A stretch of 64,000 nucleotides of DNA, taken from positions 124,001 to 188,000 of the forward strand of contig NZ_JOCB01000003.1 in NCBI RefSeq assembly GCF_000718775.1, given 5' to 3'. Shown here one piece after another: positions 28,080 to 37,064 of the stretch. The notes under the pieces were generated by a model, which saw nothing but the letters and a program-made list of their open reading frames with translations, was not told where the DNA came from and did not search any database. The position numbers were made by a program, and so were the translations under genes. The first letter of the stretch is position 1; every line of letters starts with the position of its first letter. The stretch is from Streptomyces sp. NRRL S-31. Lineage in GTDB: Bacteria; Actinomycetota; Actinomycetes; Streptomycetales; Streptomycetaceae.

Positions 28080-29528
28080 ATGCCCGCCTCCCGTATCAAG
28101 TCCCCGCGCCTGCTCGTCGCCGAGTCCGGCGCCGACCGCGAGGGACACGGCCTGAAGCGCACCATGGGCCTCTTCCAGCTCATCTGCTTCGGCGTCGGAG
28201 CCATCGTCGGCACCGGCATCTTCGTCGGCCTCTCCGACTCCGTCGCCCAGGCCGGCCCGGCCGTCGTCGTCTCCTTCGTGCTCGCCGCCCTCACCTGCGT
28301 CTTCACCGCTTTCTCCTTCGCGGAGCTGGGCGGCGCGATCCCGGTCTCCGGCTCCTCGTACTCCTTCGCGTACGCCGGGCTCGGCGAGTCCACGGCCTTC
28401 CTCGTCGGCTGGTGCCTGCTGCTGGAGTACGGCATCTCCATCTCCGCCGTCGCGGTCGGCTGGAGCCAGTACGTCAACGAGCTGCTGCACAGCCTCACCG
28501 GCCGGCAGTTCCCGGCGGCCCTGTCGGCCGGGCCCGGCGACGGCGGTGTCGTCAACCTGCCCGCGGTGATCGTCATCGCCCTGGCCTCCCTGCTGCTGGT
28601 GCGCGGGGTGCGCGAGAGCGCCCGGGCGACGGCCGCCATGGCCGCGGTGAAGCTCGCCGTCCTGCTCGCCTTCTGCGCCATCGGCTACAGCGCCTTCAAG
28701 CACGGCAACCTCACCCCGTTCTCCCCGGCCGGCCTCGGCGGCATCGGCGCCGGCACCACGGCCGCCTTCTTCTCGTACATCGGCTTCGACGCGATCACCA
28801 CGGCCGGCGAGGAGGCGAAGAACCCGCGCCGGGACGTCCCGGTCGCGATCATGGTCTGCATGGGGCTGGTCACGCTGCTGTACTGCGCGGTCGCGCTCGC
28901 CGCGATCGGCGCCATCGGCGGCGACCAGGTCGCCGGCCGCCCGGCCGCCCTGTCCTACGTCGTGGGCGAGGTCACGGGCTCCGCCGTAGGCGGCGGTGTC
29001 ATCGCCTTCGGCGCGGTCGTCGCCATCGCCTCCGTGGTCCTCGCCGTGATGTACGGCCAGACCCGCATCCTGATGTCGATGTCCCGGGACGGGCTGATCC
29101 CGCGCGTCTTCGAGAAGGTCTCCCCGAAGACGGCCACGCCGGTCGCCGGCACGCTGATCGTCGCCGTCGTCTTCGCGCTCCCGGCCGCCTTCGCCTCCCT
29201 CGACGCCGTGATGAACCTGTGCACCATCGGCACCCTCGCCATCATGGCCGTCGTCAACGTAGTGGTGATCGCCCTGCGCCGCCGCGAGCCCGGTCTCACC
29301 CGCAGCTTCCGCGTCCCGCTCTACCCGGCGGCCCCGCTGCTCGGCATCGCCTTCTGTCTGTACCTGATGTACGAGACCGGCTGGCGGACCTGGCTCCAGT
29401 TCGCCGTGTTCCTCGCGGTGGGCCTGCTGGTCTACGCCGTCTACGGCCGCCGGCACTCCACGCTCGCCGGTGTCGCGCCGGAGCGGATCACACCGGCCGC
29501 CGCTGAGCGGGAATCACAGGCAGTCTGA
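28080..29528 (+). CDS. APC-family amino acid permease
   Basis: This 482-residue protein has about 12 membrane helices. The consensus start LKRTMGLFQLICFGVGAIVGTGIFVGLSD is the helix-1 motif (GAIVGTGIF) that binds the amino-acid backbone. FFSYIGFDAITTAGEEAKNP is the helix-6/loop motif of the cationic amino acid transporter subgroup. Downstream of arcA-arcB, an arginine/ornithine transport role is likely but is inferred from context. The 3' end overlaps the convergent ATPase gene by 41 bases. Confidence 0.9.
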   Translation: MPASRIKSPRLLVAESGADREGHGLKRTMGLFQLICFGVGAIVGTGIFVGLSDSVAQAGPAVVVSFVLAALTCVFTAFSFAELGGAIPVSGSSYSFAYAGLGESTAFLVGWCLLLEYGISISAVAVGWSQYVNELLHSLTGRQFPAALSAGPGDGGVVNLPAVIVIALASLLLVRGVRESARATAAMAAVKLAVLLAFCAIGYSAFKHGNLTPFSPAGLGGIGAGTTAAFFSYIGFDAITTAGEEAKNPRRDVPVAIMVCMGLVTLLYCAVALAAIGAIGGDQVAGRPAALSYVVGEVTGSAVGGGVIAFGAVVAIASVVLAVMYGQTRILMSMSRDGLIPRVFEKVSPKTATPVAGTLIVAVVFALPAAFASLDAVMNLCTIGTLAIMAVVNVVVIALRRREPGLTRSFRVPLYPAAPLLGIAFCLYLMYETGWRTWLQFAVFLAVGLLVYAVYGRRHSTLAGVAPERITPAAAERESQAV

Positions 29529-30012
29529 ACCACACCGCCTTGCCCGACGGGGTGGGGCGGTGACCGCAGGACGAGCTGAGCGCGCGGATCAGCAGCAGCC
29601 CGCGCCCGCCCTCCTGCCAGACGTCGGGCTCCTCCAGCACCGGCCGGGTCAGCTGGCCGGGCGGCGCCGGGTCCGGATCGTGCACCTCGACCTGGCAGCC
29701 GGTCGGCAGCAGCTCCACCACCAGCTCTATCGGGCCGCGCCCGGCGGTGTGCTCGACCGCGTTGGCCACCAGCTCGGCCGTCAGCAGCTCCGCCGTGTCG
29801 CAGTCGGCCACGTGCTCCACCTCGGTGAGGGCCGAGCGCACCAGGGCACGCGCCACGGGCACGGCCGCCGTGGTGTGCGGCAGCGCGATGCGCCAGGAGG
29901 CCGGTGCGGCGGGGCTTTCGTGCAAGGCGAGTCCGTTTCGTGGAGCAGGCTGTCCTGCTTTCGACTGAGGGAAATGGTACGGGTCCGCCCGCTTCGGGCC
30001 GTCGGCGGGCAT
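29488..30012 (-). CDS. RsbW-type ATP-binding (anti-sigma-like) protein
   Basis: This 174-residue HATPase_c_2 protein has an N-box AELLTAELVANAVEHTAG and a G-box EGGRGLLLIRALSSSCG, as in the large streptomycete family of stand-alone histidine-kinase-like ATPases that may act as anti-sigma or regulatory kinases. The first ~40 residues are Pro/Ala-rich. It is divergent from the enoyl-CoA hydratase gene and overlaps the permease gene tail on the opposite strand. Partner unknown. Confidence 0.8.
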   Translation of the reverse strand: MPADGPKRADPYHFPQSKAGQPAPRNGLALHESPAAPASWRIALPHTTAAVPVARALVRSALTEVEHVADCDTAELLTAELVANAVEHTAGRGPIELVVELLPTGCQVEVHDPDPAPPGQLTRPVLEEPDVWQEGGRGLLLIRALSSSCGHRPTPSGKAVWFRLPVIPAQRRPV

Positions 30013-30109
30013 ACGGCTGTCGCGTCACCGTGACGACGGTCACAAAGAAGTGTTAACTTCGTGGAACAGCGCAACGTACGGCACCGCCCGCCCGAGGAGG
30101 CCGCACGTC

Positions 30110-30937
30110 ATGAGTCCCTTCACCGGCTCCGCCGCCCGCACCGCCGACTGGGAGCACCTGCGGGTGCGGCACACCGACGGCATCGCCACCGTCACCCTCA
30201 CCCGCCCCGACAAGCTCAACGCCCTCACCTTCGGGGCCTACGCCGACCTGCGCGACCTGCTCGCCGAGCTGTCCCGGGAGCGAGCGGTACGGGCCCTGGT
30301 GCTGGCCGGCGAGGGACGCGGCTTCTGCTCCGGCGGCGACGTCGAGGAGATCATCGGCGCCACGCTGGCCCTGGACACCGCCCAGCTCCTCGACTTCAAC
30401 CGGATGACCGGACAGGTCGTCCGCGCGATCCGCGAATGCCCGTTCCCGGTGATCGCCGCGGTGCACGGCGTGGCGGCCGGCGCCGGCGCGGTCCTGGCCC
30501 TCGCCGCCGACTTCCGCGTCGCGGACCCCTCGGCCCGCTTCGCCTTCCTCTTCACCCGGGTCGGCCTCTCCGGCGGCGACATGGGCGCGGCCTATCTGCT
30601 GCCCCGGGTCGTCGGCCTCGGCCACGCCACCCGCCTGCTCATGCTGGGCGATCCGGTCCGGGCGCCCGAGGCCGAGCGCATCGGCCTGATCAGCGTCCTG
30701 ACCGAGGAGGGCCGGGCGGACGAGGCGGCCGGCGAGCTGGCCCGCCGCCTGGCCGACGGCCCGGCACTGGCCCACGCCCAGACCAAGGCCCTGCTCACGG
30801 CGGAGCTGGACATGCCCCTGGCGGCCGCGGTGGAGCTGGACGCCGCCACCCAGGCGCTGCTGATGAACGGCGAGGACTACGCCGAGTTCCACGCGGCCTT
30901 CGTCCAGAAGCGGCCGCCGAAGTGGCGGGGGAGGTGA
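30110..30937 (+). CDS. Enoyl-CoA hydratase/isomerase family protein
   Basis: This 275-residue crotonase-fold protein has TVTLTRPDKLNALTFGAYADL (CoA-binding), the oxyanion-hole GRGFCSGGDVEEI and AAGAGAVLALAADFRVADPSARFAF. Seven bases before the fused monooxygenase/reductase gene, it is likely to act on a dearomatised aryl-CoA intermediate. ATG 30110 (MSPFTGSAART) is used rather than the frame opening at 30050. Upstream, 30047-30060 holds GAAGT-N4-ACTTC, a possible operator. Confidence 0.88.
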   Translation: MSPFTGSAARTADWEHLRVRHTDGIATVTLTRPDKLNALTFGAYADLRDLLAELSRERAVRALVLAGEGRGFCSGGDVEEIIGATLALDTAQLLDFNRMTGQVVRAIRECPFPVIAAVHGVAAGAGAVLALAADFRVADPSARFAFLFTRVGLSGGDMGAAYLLPRVVGLGHATRLLMLGDPVRAPEAERIGLISVLTEEGRADEAAGELARRLADGPALAHAQTKALLTAELDMPLAAAVELDAATQALLMNGEDYAEFHAAFVQKRPPKWRGR

Positions 30938-30943
30938 GCCGGG

Positions 30944-33211
30944 ATGCGCGTGGCGGTCATCGGCGGCGGCCCCGGCGGCCTGTACGCCGCCGCCCTGCTG
31001 AAACGGCTGGACCCGGCGAGGCGAGTCACCCTCTGGGAACGCAACGCGCCCGACGAGACCTTCGGCTTCGGCGTGGTCCTGTCCGACGAGACGCTCGGTG
31101 GCATCGAACACGCCGACCCCGCCGTCCACGCGGCCCTGCGGCGCGACTTCGTCCGCTGGGACGACATCGACATCGTGCACCGGGGCGTGCGGCACCGCTC
31201 CGGCGGCCACGGTTTCGCAGCGCTCGGCCGGCACCGGCTGCTGGAGATACTGCACGACCGCTGCCGCTCCCTCGGCGTGGAGCTGCGGTTCTCCACCGAG
31301 GCCCCGGACGCCGGCCGGCTCGCGGCGGACCACGACCTCGTCATCGCCGCCGACGGTGTGCACAGCACCACCCGAGACACCTACGCGCATGTGTTCCGCC
31401 CCCAGGTGACCACCCACCGCTGCCGCTACATCTGGCTCGCCGCCGACTTCGCCTTCGACGCCTTCCGCTTCGAGACGGCGGAGACCGAACACGGCGTGCT
31501 GCAACTGCACGGCTACCCCTACGCGGCCGACGCCTCCACCGTGATCGTCGAGATGCGCGAGGAGGTCTGGCGGGCGGCCGGATTCGACGGACTCCCGCCG
31601 CGGGAGTCCGTCGAACGCTGCGCCAAGCTCTTCGCCGACGCGCTCCGCGGGCGCCCCCTGCGCTCCGGCACCTCCACGTGGACGGCCTTCCGCACGGTCG
31701 TCAACGAGCACTGGTCGCACGGCAACGTCGTCCTCCTCGGCGACGCCGCCCACACCGCCCACTTCTCCATCGGCTCCGGCACCAAGCTCGCCGTCGAGGA
31801 CGCGCTGGCCCTGGCGGCCTGCCTGCGGGAACAGCCCGACACACCGAGCGCGCTCGCCGCCTACGAGGAGGAGCGGCGGCCCGTCGTCGCCTCCACCCAG
31901 CGGGCCGCCCGGGCCAGCCTGGAGTGGTTCGAGAACCTGCGGCTGTACCTGGACCAGCCGCCCCGCCGGTTCGCCTTCAACCTGCTCACCCGCAGCCGCC
32001 GCGTCACCCACGGCAACCTCCGGCTGCGCGACGCCCGCTTCACCGGCGCGGTGGAGCGCGAGTTCGGCTGCCCGCCGGGCACACCCCCGATGTTCTCCCC
32101 GTTCCGGCTGCGCGGCCTCACCCTGCGCAACCGGGTCGTCGTGTCACCGATGGACATGTACTCCGCCACCGACGGCGTCCCCGGCGACTTCCACCTGGTC
32201 CATCTGGGCGCCCGCGCCCTCGGCGGGGCCGGCCTGGTGATGACCGAGATGGTGTGCGTCAGCCCGGAGGGCCGCATCACCCCCGGCTGCGCCGGTCTCT
32301 ACACCGGCCGGCAGGCCGACGCGTGGCGCCGGATCACCGACTTCGTGCACCGCCGGGCACCGGGCGCCGCGATCGGCGTACAGCTCGGGCACTCCGGCCG
32401 CAAGGGGTCCACGAAGCTCATGTGGGAGGGCATGGACGAGCCGCTGCCCACCGGCAACTGGCCCGTCGTCGCCGCCTCCCCGCTGCCGTACCGGCCGGGC
32501 GGCCAGATCCCGCGGGAGCTGTCCCGCGCCCAGCTCACCGACATCCGCGAGCAGTTCACGGTCGCCGCCTGGCGGGCCGCCCGGGCCGGCTTCGACCTGC
32601 TCGAACTGCACTGCGCCCACGGCTACCTGCTCTCCGGCTTCCTCTCCCCGCTCACCAACCGGCGCACCGACGCCTACGGCGGCCCGCTGGAGCGGCGGCT
32701 GCGGTTCCCGCTGGAGGTCTTCGACGCCGTCCGCGCGGTGTGGCCGGCGGAGCGGCCGATGACCGTGCGCATCTCCGCCACCGACTGGGCCGACGGCGGC
32801 ACCACCGTCGAGGACGCCGTCGGGATCGCCCGCGCCTTCGCCGCGCACGGCGCCGACGCCATCGACGTGTCCACCGGACAGGTGGTGGCCGAGGAGCGGC
32901 CGGAGTTCGGGCGGTCGTACCAGACGCCCTACGCCGACCGGATACGGCAGGAGGTCCGCGTCCCGGTGATCGCGGTCGGCGCCATCTCCTCCTGGGACGA
33001 CGTCAACTCCCTGCTCCTGGCCGGCCGCGCGGACCTGTGCGCGCTGGCCCGCCCGCACCTGTACGACCCGCACTGGACCCTGCACGCGGCGGCCGAACAG
33101 GGCTACACGGGCCCCGGCGCGACCTGGCCCGCCCCCTACCGGGCCGGCGACCGCCCTCCGCCCACCGGCCGCACCGACACCCCGAAACCCCGGCTCGGCC
33201 TGGAGAGTTGA
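30944..33211 (+). CDS. Bifunctional aryl-CoA monooxygenase/NADH:flavin oxidoreductase (ACMR or salicylyl-CoA 5-hydroxylase type)
   Basis: This 755-residue fusion begins with an FAD monooxygenase domain: the nucleotide-binding VIGGGPGGLYAAALLKRL at the N-terminus and VVLLGDAAHTAHFSIGSG for FAD. From about residue 385 follows an old-yellow-enzyme domain: FRLRGLTLRNRVVVSPMDMY, QLGHSGRKGST, HCAHGYLLSGFLSPLTNRRTDAYGG. The same fusion is found in 2-aminobenzoyl-CoA monooxygenase/reductase and in enzymes annotated salicylyl-CoA 5-hydroxylase. With an aryl-CoA ligase, enoyl hydratase and RidA beside it, conversion of anthraniloyl-CoA is favoured, but the salicylyl alternative cannot be excluded. Confidence 0.9.
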   Translation: MRVAVIGGGPGGLYAAALLKRLDPARRVTLWERNAPDETFGFGVVLSDETLGGIEHADPAVHAALRRDFVRWDDIDIVHRGVRHRSGGHGFAALGRHRLLEILHDRCRSLGVELRFSTEAPDAGRLAADHDLVIAADGVHSTTRDTYAHVFRPQVTTHRCRYIWLAADFAFDAFRFETAETEHGVLQLHGYPYAADASTVIVEMREEVWRAAGFDGLPPRESVERCAKLFADALRGRPLRSGTSTWTAFRTVVNEHWSHGNVVLLGDAAHTAHFSIGSGTKLAVEDALALAACLREQPDTPSALAAYEEERRPVVASTQRAARASLEWFENLRLYLDQPPRRFAFNLLTRSRRVTHGNLRLRDARFTGAVEREFGCPPGTPPMFSPFRLRGLTLRNRVVVSPMDMYSATDGVPGDFHLVHLGARALGGAGLVMTEMVCVSPEGRITPGCAGLYTGRQADAWRRITDFVHRRAPGAAIGVQLGHSGRKGSTKLMWEGMDEPLPTGNWPVVAASPLPYRPGGQIPRELSRAQLTDIREQFTVAAWRAARAGFDLLELHCAHGYLLSGFLSPLTNRRTDAYGGPLERRLRFPLEVFDAVRAVWPAERPMTVRISATDWADGGTTVEDAVGIARAFAAHGADAIDVSTGQVVAEERPEFGRSYQTPYADRIRQEVRVPVIAVGAISSWDDVNSLLLAGRADLCALARPHLYDPHWTLHAAAEQGYTGPGATWPAPYRAGDRPPPTGRTDTPKPRLGLES

Positions 33212-33226
33212 GGCCGCCGTCCCGGC

Positions 33227-34039
33227 TCAGAGACCGGCGAACCGCGCGCCCGCGTCCCGCAGGCGGACGTGCAGGGCGTGGAAGACCTCCGCCGCGCGGA
33301 CGCCCGGCCAGTCGGCCGGCAGCAGCCCGGTGGGCAGACCGGGGTCGCTGTAGGGGAGGTGGCGCCAGGAGTCGAGCGCGAGGAGGTAGTCGCGGTAGGC
33401 ATCCTCGGGCGGGGTGTCGGCGCGCTCCTCCCAGGCATGCAGGACCGGCGCGTGCAGGTCCAGGAAACGCTCGTGCTCCTTGGCGATCGCGGCCAGGTCC
33501 CACCAGCGGGCCACCGCCTCGGCCGTGGGCGCGAAACCCAGGTGCTCGCCGCGGAAGAGGTCCACGTACGGATCGAGCCGCAGCCGGCGCAGGGTGTGCT
33601 CCGTCTCCTCGTACAGCCGGGCCGGGGCGATCCACACCCCGGGCGCCGCGGTGCCGAAGCCGAGCCCGGCCAGTCGGGAGCGCAGTACGTGCCGCTTCTG
33701 CCGCTCCGACTCGGGCACCGAGAACACCGCGAGCACCCAGCCCTCGTCCGCCACGGCCGTCCCGGCGTAGATGCGCCGGTCGCCGTCCGCCATCAACTGC
33801 CGTGCCTCGGCGGACATCTCGTACCCGGCCGCGCCGGACTCCGTACGGGCCGGCAGCAGCAGACCGCGCCGCTTGAGCCGGGACACCGAGGAGCGTACGG
33901 ACGGCGCGTCCACGCCGACCGCGGCCAGGAGCCGGATCAGCTCGGCGACGGGCACCGGGCCGGGCACGAAGCGGCCGTACGCGCCGTAGAGCGTGACGAT
34001 GAGGGACCTGGGGGCGTGCTGCTCGGACACGTTGATCAT
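33227..34039 (-). CDS. PaaX-family transcriptional regulator
   Basis: This 270-residue protein has the PaaX layout: an N-terminal winged helix (SLIVTLYGAYGRFV, VGVDAPSVRSSVSRLKRRGLL), a central domain (WVLAVFSVPESERQKRHVLR) and PaaX_C (RFLDLHAPVLHAWEERADTP). PaaX represses phenylacetate catabolism and senses aryl-CoA thioesters. Here it sits convergent with the fused monooxygenase gene and 15 bases downstream of the aryl-CoA ligase, so it may sense that ligase's product. It probably controls the divergent promoters at 35726-35766 and perhaps that of the hydratase gene. Confidence 0.88.
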   Translation of the reverse strand: MINVSEQHAPRSLIVTLYGAYGRFVPGPVPVAELIRLLAAVGVDAPSVRSSVSRLKRRGLLLPARTESGAAGYEMSAEARQLMADGDRRIYAGTAVADEGWVLAVFSVPESERQKRHVLRSRLAGLGFGTAAPGVWIAPARLYEETEHTLRRLRLDPYVDLFRGEHLGFAPTAEAVARWWDLAAIAKEHERFLDLHAPVLHAWEERADTPPEDAYRDYLLALDSWRHLPYSDPGLPTGLLPADWPGVRAAEVFHALHVRLRDAGARFAGL

Positions 34040-34054
34040 TTTAGGTCGTCGGCA

Positions 34055-35647
34055 TCACTGCTGGTCACCCTGGGTGCGCAGCAGGAAGCGTTGCAACTTG
34101 CCGGTCGCCGTGCGGGGCAGCGCGTCGAGGAAGACGAACTCCCGCGGACACTTGTAGGGCGCGAGTTCCCCGAGGAGGAACGCCCGCAGCGCCTCCGGGT
34201 CGGGCGCGACGCCGGGCCGCAGCACGGTGTACGCCACGACCACCTGGCCGCGCAGCTCGTCGGGGCGGCCGACGACCGCCGTCTCCGCCACGTCGGGGTG
34301 GCGCAGCAGCGTGTCCTCCACCTCCGGGCCGGCGATGTTGTACCCGGCGGAGATGATCATGTCGTCGGCGCGGGCGACGTAGCGGAACCAGCCGTCGGCC
34401 TCGCGGACGTAGGTGTCGCCGGTGATGTTCCAGCCGCCCCGGACGTACTCCCGCTGCCGCGGATCGGCGAGATAGCGGCAGCCGACCGGGCCGCGCACGG
34501 CGAGCAGCCCGGGCTCGCCGTCGGGCACCGGCCTGCCGTCGGCGTCCTGGACGCGCGCCTGCCAGCCCGGTACCGGTACGCCCGTGCGGCCGGGCCGGAT
34601 CCGCTCGTCGGCGGCGGAGAGGAAGATGTGCAGCAGTTCGGTCGCGCCGATGCCGTTGATGATGCCGAGGCCCGTGCGGTCGTGCCAGGTCCGCCAGGTG
34701 GCCACGGGCAGGTTCTCGCCGGCCGACACACAGCGCCTGAGGGACGAGACGTCGTGCCCCTCCAGGTGCGCCAGCATGGCGCGGTAGGCGGTCGGCGCGG
34801 TGAAGAGGACCGAGACGCGGTGCTCGGCTATCGCGGGGAGCAGCTGCCGGGGGCCGGCCTGTTCGAGCAGGAGCGCACTGGCTCCGGCACGCAGCGGGAA
34901 GACCACCAGTCCGCCGAGGCCGAAGGTGAAGCCCAGCGGGGGGCTGCCGGTGAAGACATCGTCCTCGTGGGGGCGCAACACATGCTTCGAGAAGGTGTCG
35001 GCGATCGCCAGCACATCACGGTGGAAGTGCATACACCCTTTCGGGCGACCGGTGGTGCCGGAGGTGAACGCGATCAGGGCGACGTCGTCGGCGGCGGTGT
35101 CCACCGCCGGGTAGGGCGTGCTCGGAGCCGGGCGGCGCAGCAGGTCCTCCGGGGCGTCACCGCCGTACGTCGTCACGCGCAGCCCCGGTATCGCCGCCTT
35201 CGCCAGGTCGTCCACCGCCCGGACGTCGCACAGCGCGTGCCCGACCCGGGCGATCGCGCACAGGGCCGCCAGCTCGGGCGGGCGCTGCTGGGCCAGCACG
35301 GTGACCGCGATCGCGCCCGCCTTCAGAACCGCCAGCCAGCAGGCGGCGAGATGGGGCGTGGTGGGCCCGCGCAGCAGCACCCGGTTGCCCGGGACCACGC
35401 CGAGCGGGCCGGTGAGCAGATGCGCGATCCGGTCGACCCGGGCGCGCAGCTCGGCATAGCTCCAGGTGGGGCCGGCCGGAGTACGGAACGCAGGCCGGTC
35501 CGGTTCGGCGTGGTCCAGGAGTTCCACCGCGCAGTTCATCCGGTCGGGGTACCGCAACTCCGGCAGGTCGAACCGCAGCTCGGGCCACTCGTGCGGCGGC
35601 GGCAGGTGATCGCGCGCGAACGTGTCGACGTGGGCCGAGAGATGCAT
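34055..35647 (-). CDS. Aryl-CoA ligase (2-aminobenzoate-CoA ligase type)
   Basis: This 530-residue adenylate-forming enzyme has the P-loop-like motif IAFTSGTTGRPKGCMHFHRD, then GIINGIGATELLHIFLSA, GWNITGDTYVREADGWFRYV and the catalytic lysine in PRTATGKLQRFLLR near the C-terminus. The HIFLSA signature is typical of benzoate/2-aminobenzoate-CoA ligases. It would activate the aromatic acid to its CoA thioester, the substrate of the fused monooxygenase. It is transcribed ahead of the PaaX gene and divergently from the acyl-CoA dehydrogenase. Confidence 0.88.
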   Translation of the reverse strand: MHLSAHVDTFARDHLPPPHEWPELRFDLPELRYPDRMNCAVELLDHAEPDRPAFRTPAGPTWSYAELRARVDRIAHLLTGPLGVVPGNRVLLRGPTTPHLAACWLAVLKAGAIAVTVLAQQRPPELAALCAIARVGHALCDVRAVDDLAKAAIPGLRVTTYGGDAPEDLLRRPAPSTPYPAVDTAADDVALIAFTSGTTGRPKGCMHFHRDVLAIADTFSKHVLRPHEDDVFTGSPPLGFTFGLGGLVVFPLRAGASALLLEQAGPRQLLPAIAEHRVSVLFTAPTAYRAMLAHLEGHDVSSLRRCVSAGENLPVATWRTWHDRTGLGIINGIGATELLHIFLSAADERIRPGRTGVPVPGWQARVQDADGRPVPDGEPGLLAVRGPVGCRYLADPRQREYVRGGWNITGDTYVREADGWFRYVARADDMIISAGYNIAGPEVEDTLLRHPDVAETAVVGRPDELRGQVVVAYTVLRPGVAPDPEALRAFLLGELAPYKCPREFVFLDALPRTATGKLQRFLLRTQGDQQ

Positions 35648-35725
35648 GCCGGTGCGCCCCCTTGCCGTGACAGATGTCCGAACGGGCTTCCTGGTGGGCT
35701 CGCGCTCCCCCGGAAGGGGGGACCT

Positions 35726-35766
35726 TCAGCGTATCGTGTTGATGACGGCGGTCAACTGTCCGCGAT
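35726..35766. promoter_or_regulatory. Divergent overlapping promoter region of the aryl-CoA cluster
   Basis: The minus strand has TTGACC (35748-35753) and TACGCT (35726-35731) separated by 16 bases, directed at the ligase gene. The plus strand has TTGATG and GATACC about 19 bases apart, directed at the dehydrogenase. TATCG and CGATA flank the block with TTGA and TCAA inside, a broken palindrome that could be a PaaX operator. The remainder of 35648-35930 is G+C-rich with gggagcggccggg repeated and no frame. Confidence 0.4.
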
Positions 35767-35930
35767 ACCGTCGGAGCGGAACGGACGGAACGGAACGCAA
35801 CGGATGGACCCCGGGAGCGGCCGGGACCGCCGCGACGGCCCCGGGAGCGGCCGGGGGCGGTCCGTGGCGGGCCGGCCCGGGAGGTGGGCGGGGCGGTCGT
35901 GGTGGCCGTCCCCCGGAGGGAGGACCGGCC

Positions 35931-37064
35931 GTGTCCGTATTCTCGCTCGGAGCGGAGCAGACCGCCTGGTGTGCCGAGCTGCGCACGCTCGCCGGCGAGC
36001 GGCTGCGCCCGCTCGCCGACCGGGGTGAACCCGGCCGCGTCAACCGGCCGCTCCTCGCCGAACTCGGCCGGCTGGGCCTGCTCCGGCGGCTGTTCGACTC
36101 CGGCGCGCTGGAGCTGTGCCTGATGCGCGAGTCCCTCGCCCAGCGCTGCACCGAGGCCGAGACCGCCCTGGCCCTCCAGGGCCTCGGCGCCCACCCGGTG
36201 CACGCGTACGGCACCCCCGCCCAGCGGGAGCGCTGGCTGCCCCGGGTCGCCGACGGCGGCGCGGTCGCCGCCTTCGCGCTGAGCGAGCCCGGAGCCGGTT
36301 CGGACGCGGCGGCGCTGTCCCTGGCCGCCGAGCCCGACGGCGACGGCTGGCGGCTCACCGGCGCCAAGTGCTGGATCTCCAACGCCCCCGAGGCCGACTT
36401 CTACACCGTCTTCGCCCGCACCGCACCCGGCGCCGGAGCCCGTGGGGTGACCGCCTTCCTCGTCCCCGCCGACCGCCCCGGACTCACCGGGGACGCGCTG
36501 GAGATGCTCTCGCCGCACCCCATCGGCGCGCTCGACTTCGACGCCGTGCCCGTGACCGCCGCCGACGTCCTCGGCGGGCCCGGCCGCGGATTCGCCGTCG
36601 CCATGGGCACCCTCGATCTCTTCCGCCCCAGCGTCGGCGCGTTCGCGGTCGGCATGGCCCAGGCCGCGCTGGACGCCACCGTCGCCCACACCGGTCGGCG
36701 CGAGGCGTTCGGCGGCCCGCTGAAGGACCTCCAGGCGGTCTCCCACCAGGTCGCCGAGATGGCGCTGCGCACCGAGGCGGCCCGGCTCATGGTCTACGCG
36801 GCGGCGGCCGCGTACGACGCGGGAGCCGCCGACGTGCCGCGCCGCGCCGCGATGGCCAAGCTGTTCGCCACCGAGGCCGCGCAGTTCGTCGTCGACACGG
36901 CCGTCCAGTTGCACGGCGCCCGCGCCCTGCGCCGCGGCCACCTCCTCGAACACCTCTACCGCGAGGTCCGCGCGCCCCGCATCTACGAGGGCGCGAGCGA
37001 GGTGCAGCGCGGCATCATCGCCAGGGAGCTGTACGCCACGGCGGGGCGGGAGGCCACCCGGTGA
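35931..37064 (+). CDS. Acyl-CoA dehydrogenase
   Basis: This 377-residue flavoprotein has AAFALSEPGAGSDAAALSL, TGAKCWISNAPEADFYTVF and the C-terminal REAFGGPLKDLQAVSHQVAEM and YRE.....IYEGASEVQRGIIARE. In this family the catalytic base is often a Glu in the last helix (YEG here). GTG 35931 is preceded by GGAGGGAGGA at 35915-35924, an excellent ribosome-binding site. The stop overlaps the RidA gene. Role within the cluster: oxidation of a ring-opened or dearomatised acyl-CoA intermediate (inferred). Confidence 0.9.
   Translation: MSVFSLGAEQTAWCAELRTLAGERLRPLADRGEPGRVNRPLLAELGRLGLLRRLFDSGALELCLMRESLAQRCTEAETALALQGLGAHPVHAYGTPAQRERWLPRVADGGAVAAFALSEPGAGSDAAALSLAAEPDGDGWRLTGAKCWISNAPEADFYTVFARTAPGAGARGVTAFLVPADRPGLTGDALEMLSPHPIGALDFDAVPVTAADVLGGPGRGFAVAMGTLDLFRPSVGAFAVGMAQAALDATVAHTGRREAFGGPLKDLQAVSHQVAEMALRTEAARLMVYAAAAAYDAGAADVPRRAAMAKLFATEAAQFVVDTAVQLHGARALRRGHLLEHLYREVRAPRIYEGASEVQRGIIARELYATAGREATR

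Noticed and set aside
30061..33876. Plus-strand frame of 1271 codons
   Set aside because: It is an out-of-frame shadow of the hydratase and fused monooxygenase genes and shows only Arg/Pro/Gly-rich sequence.
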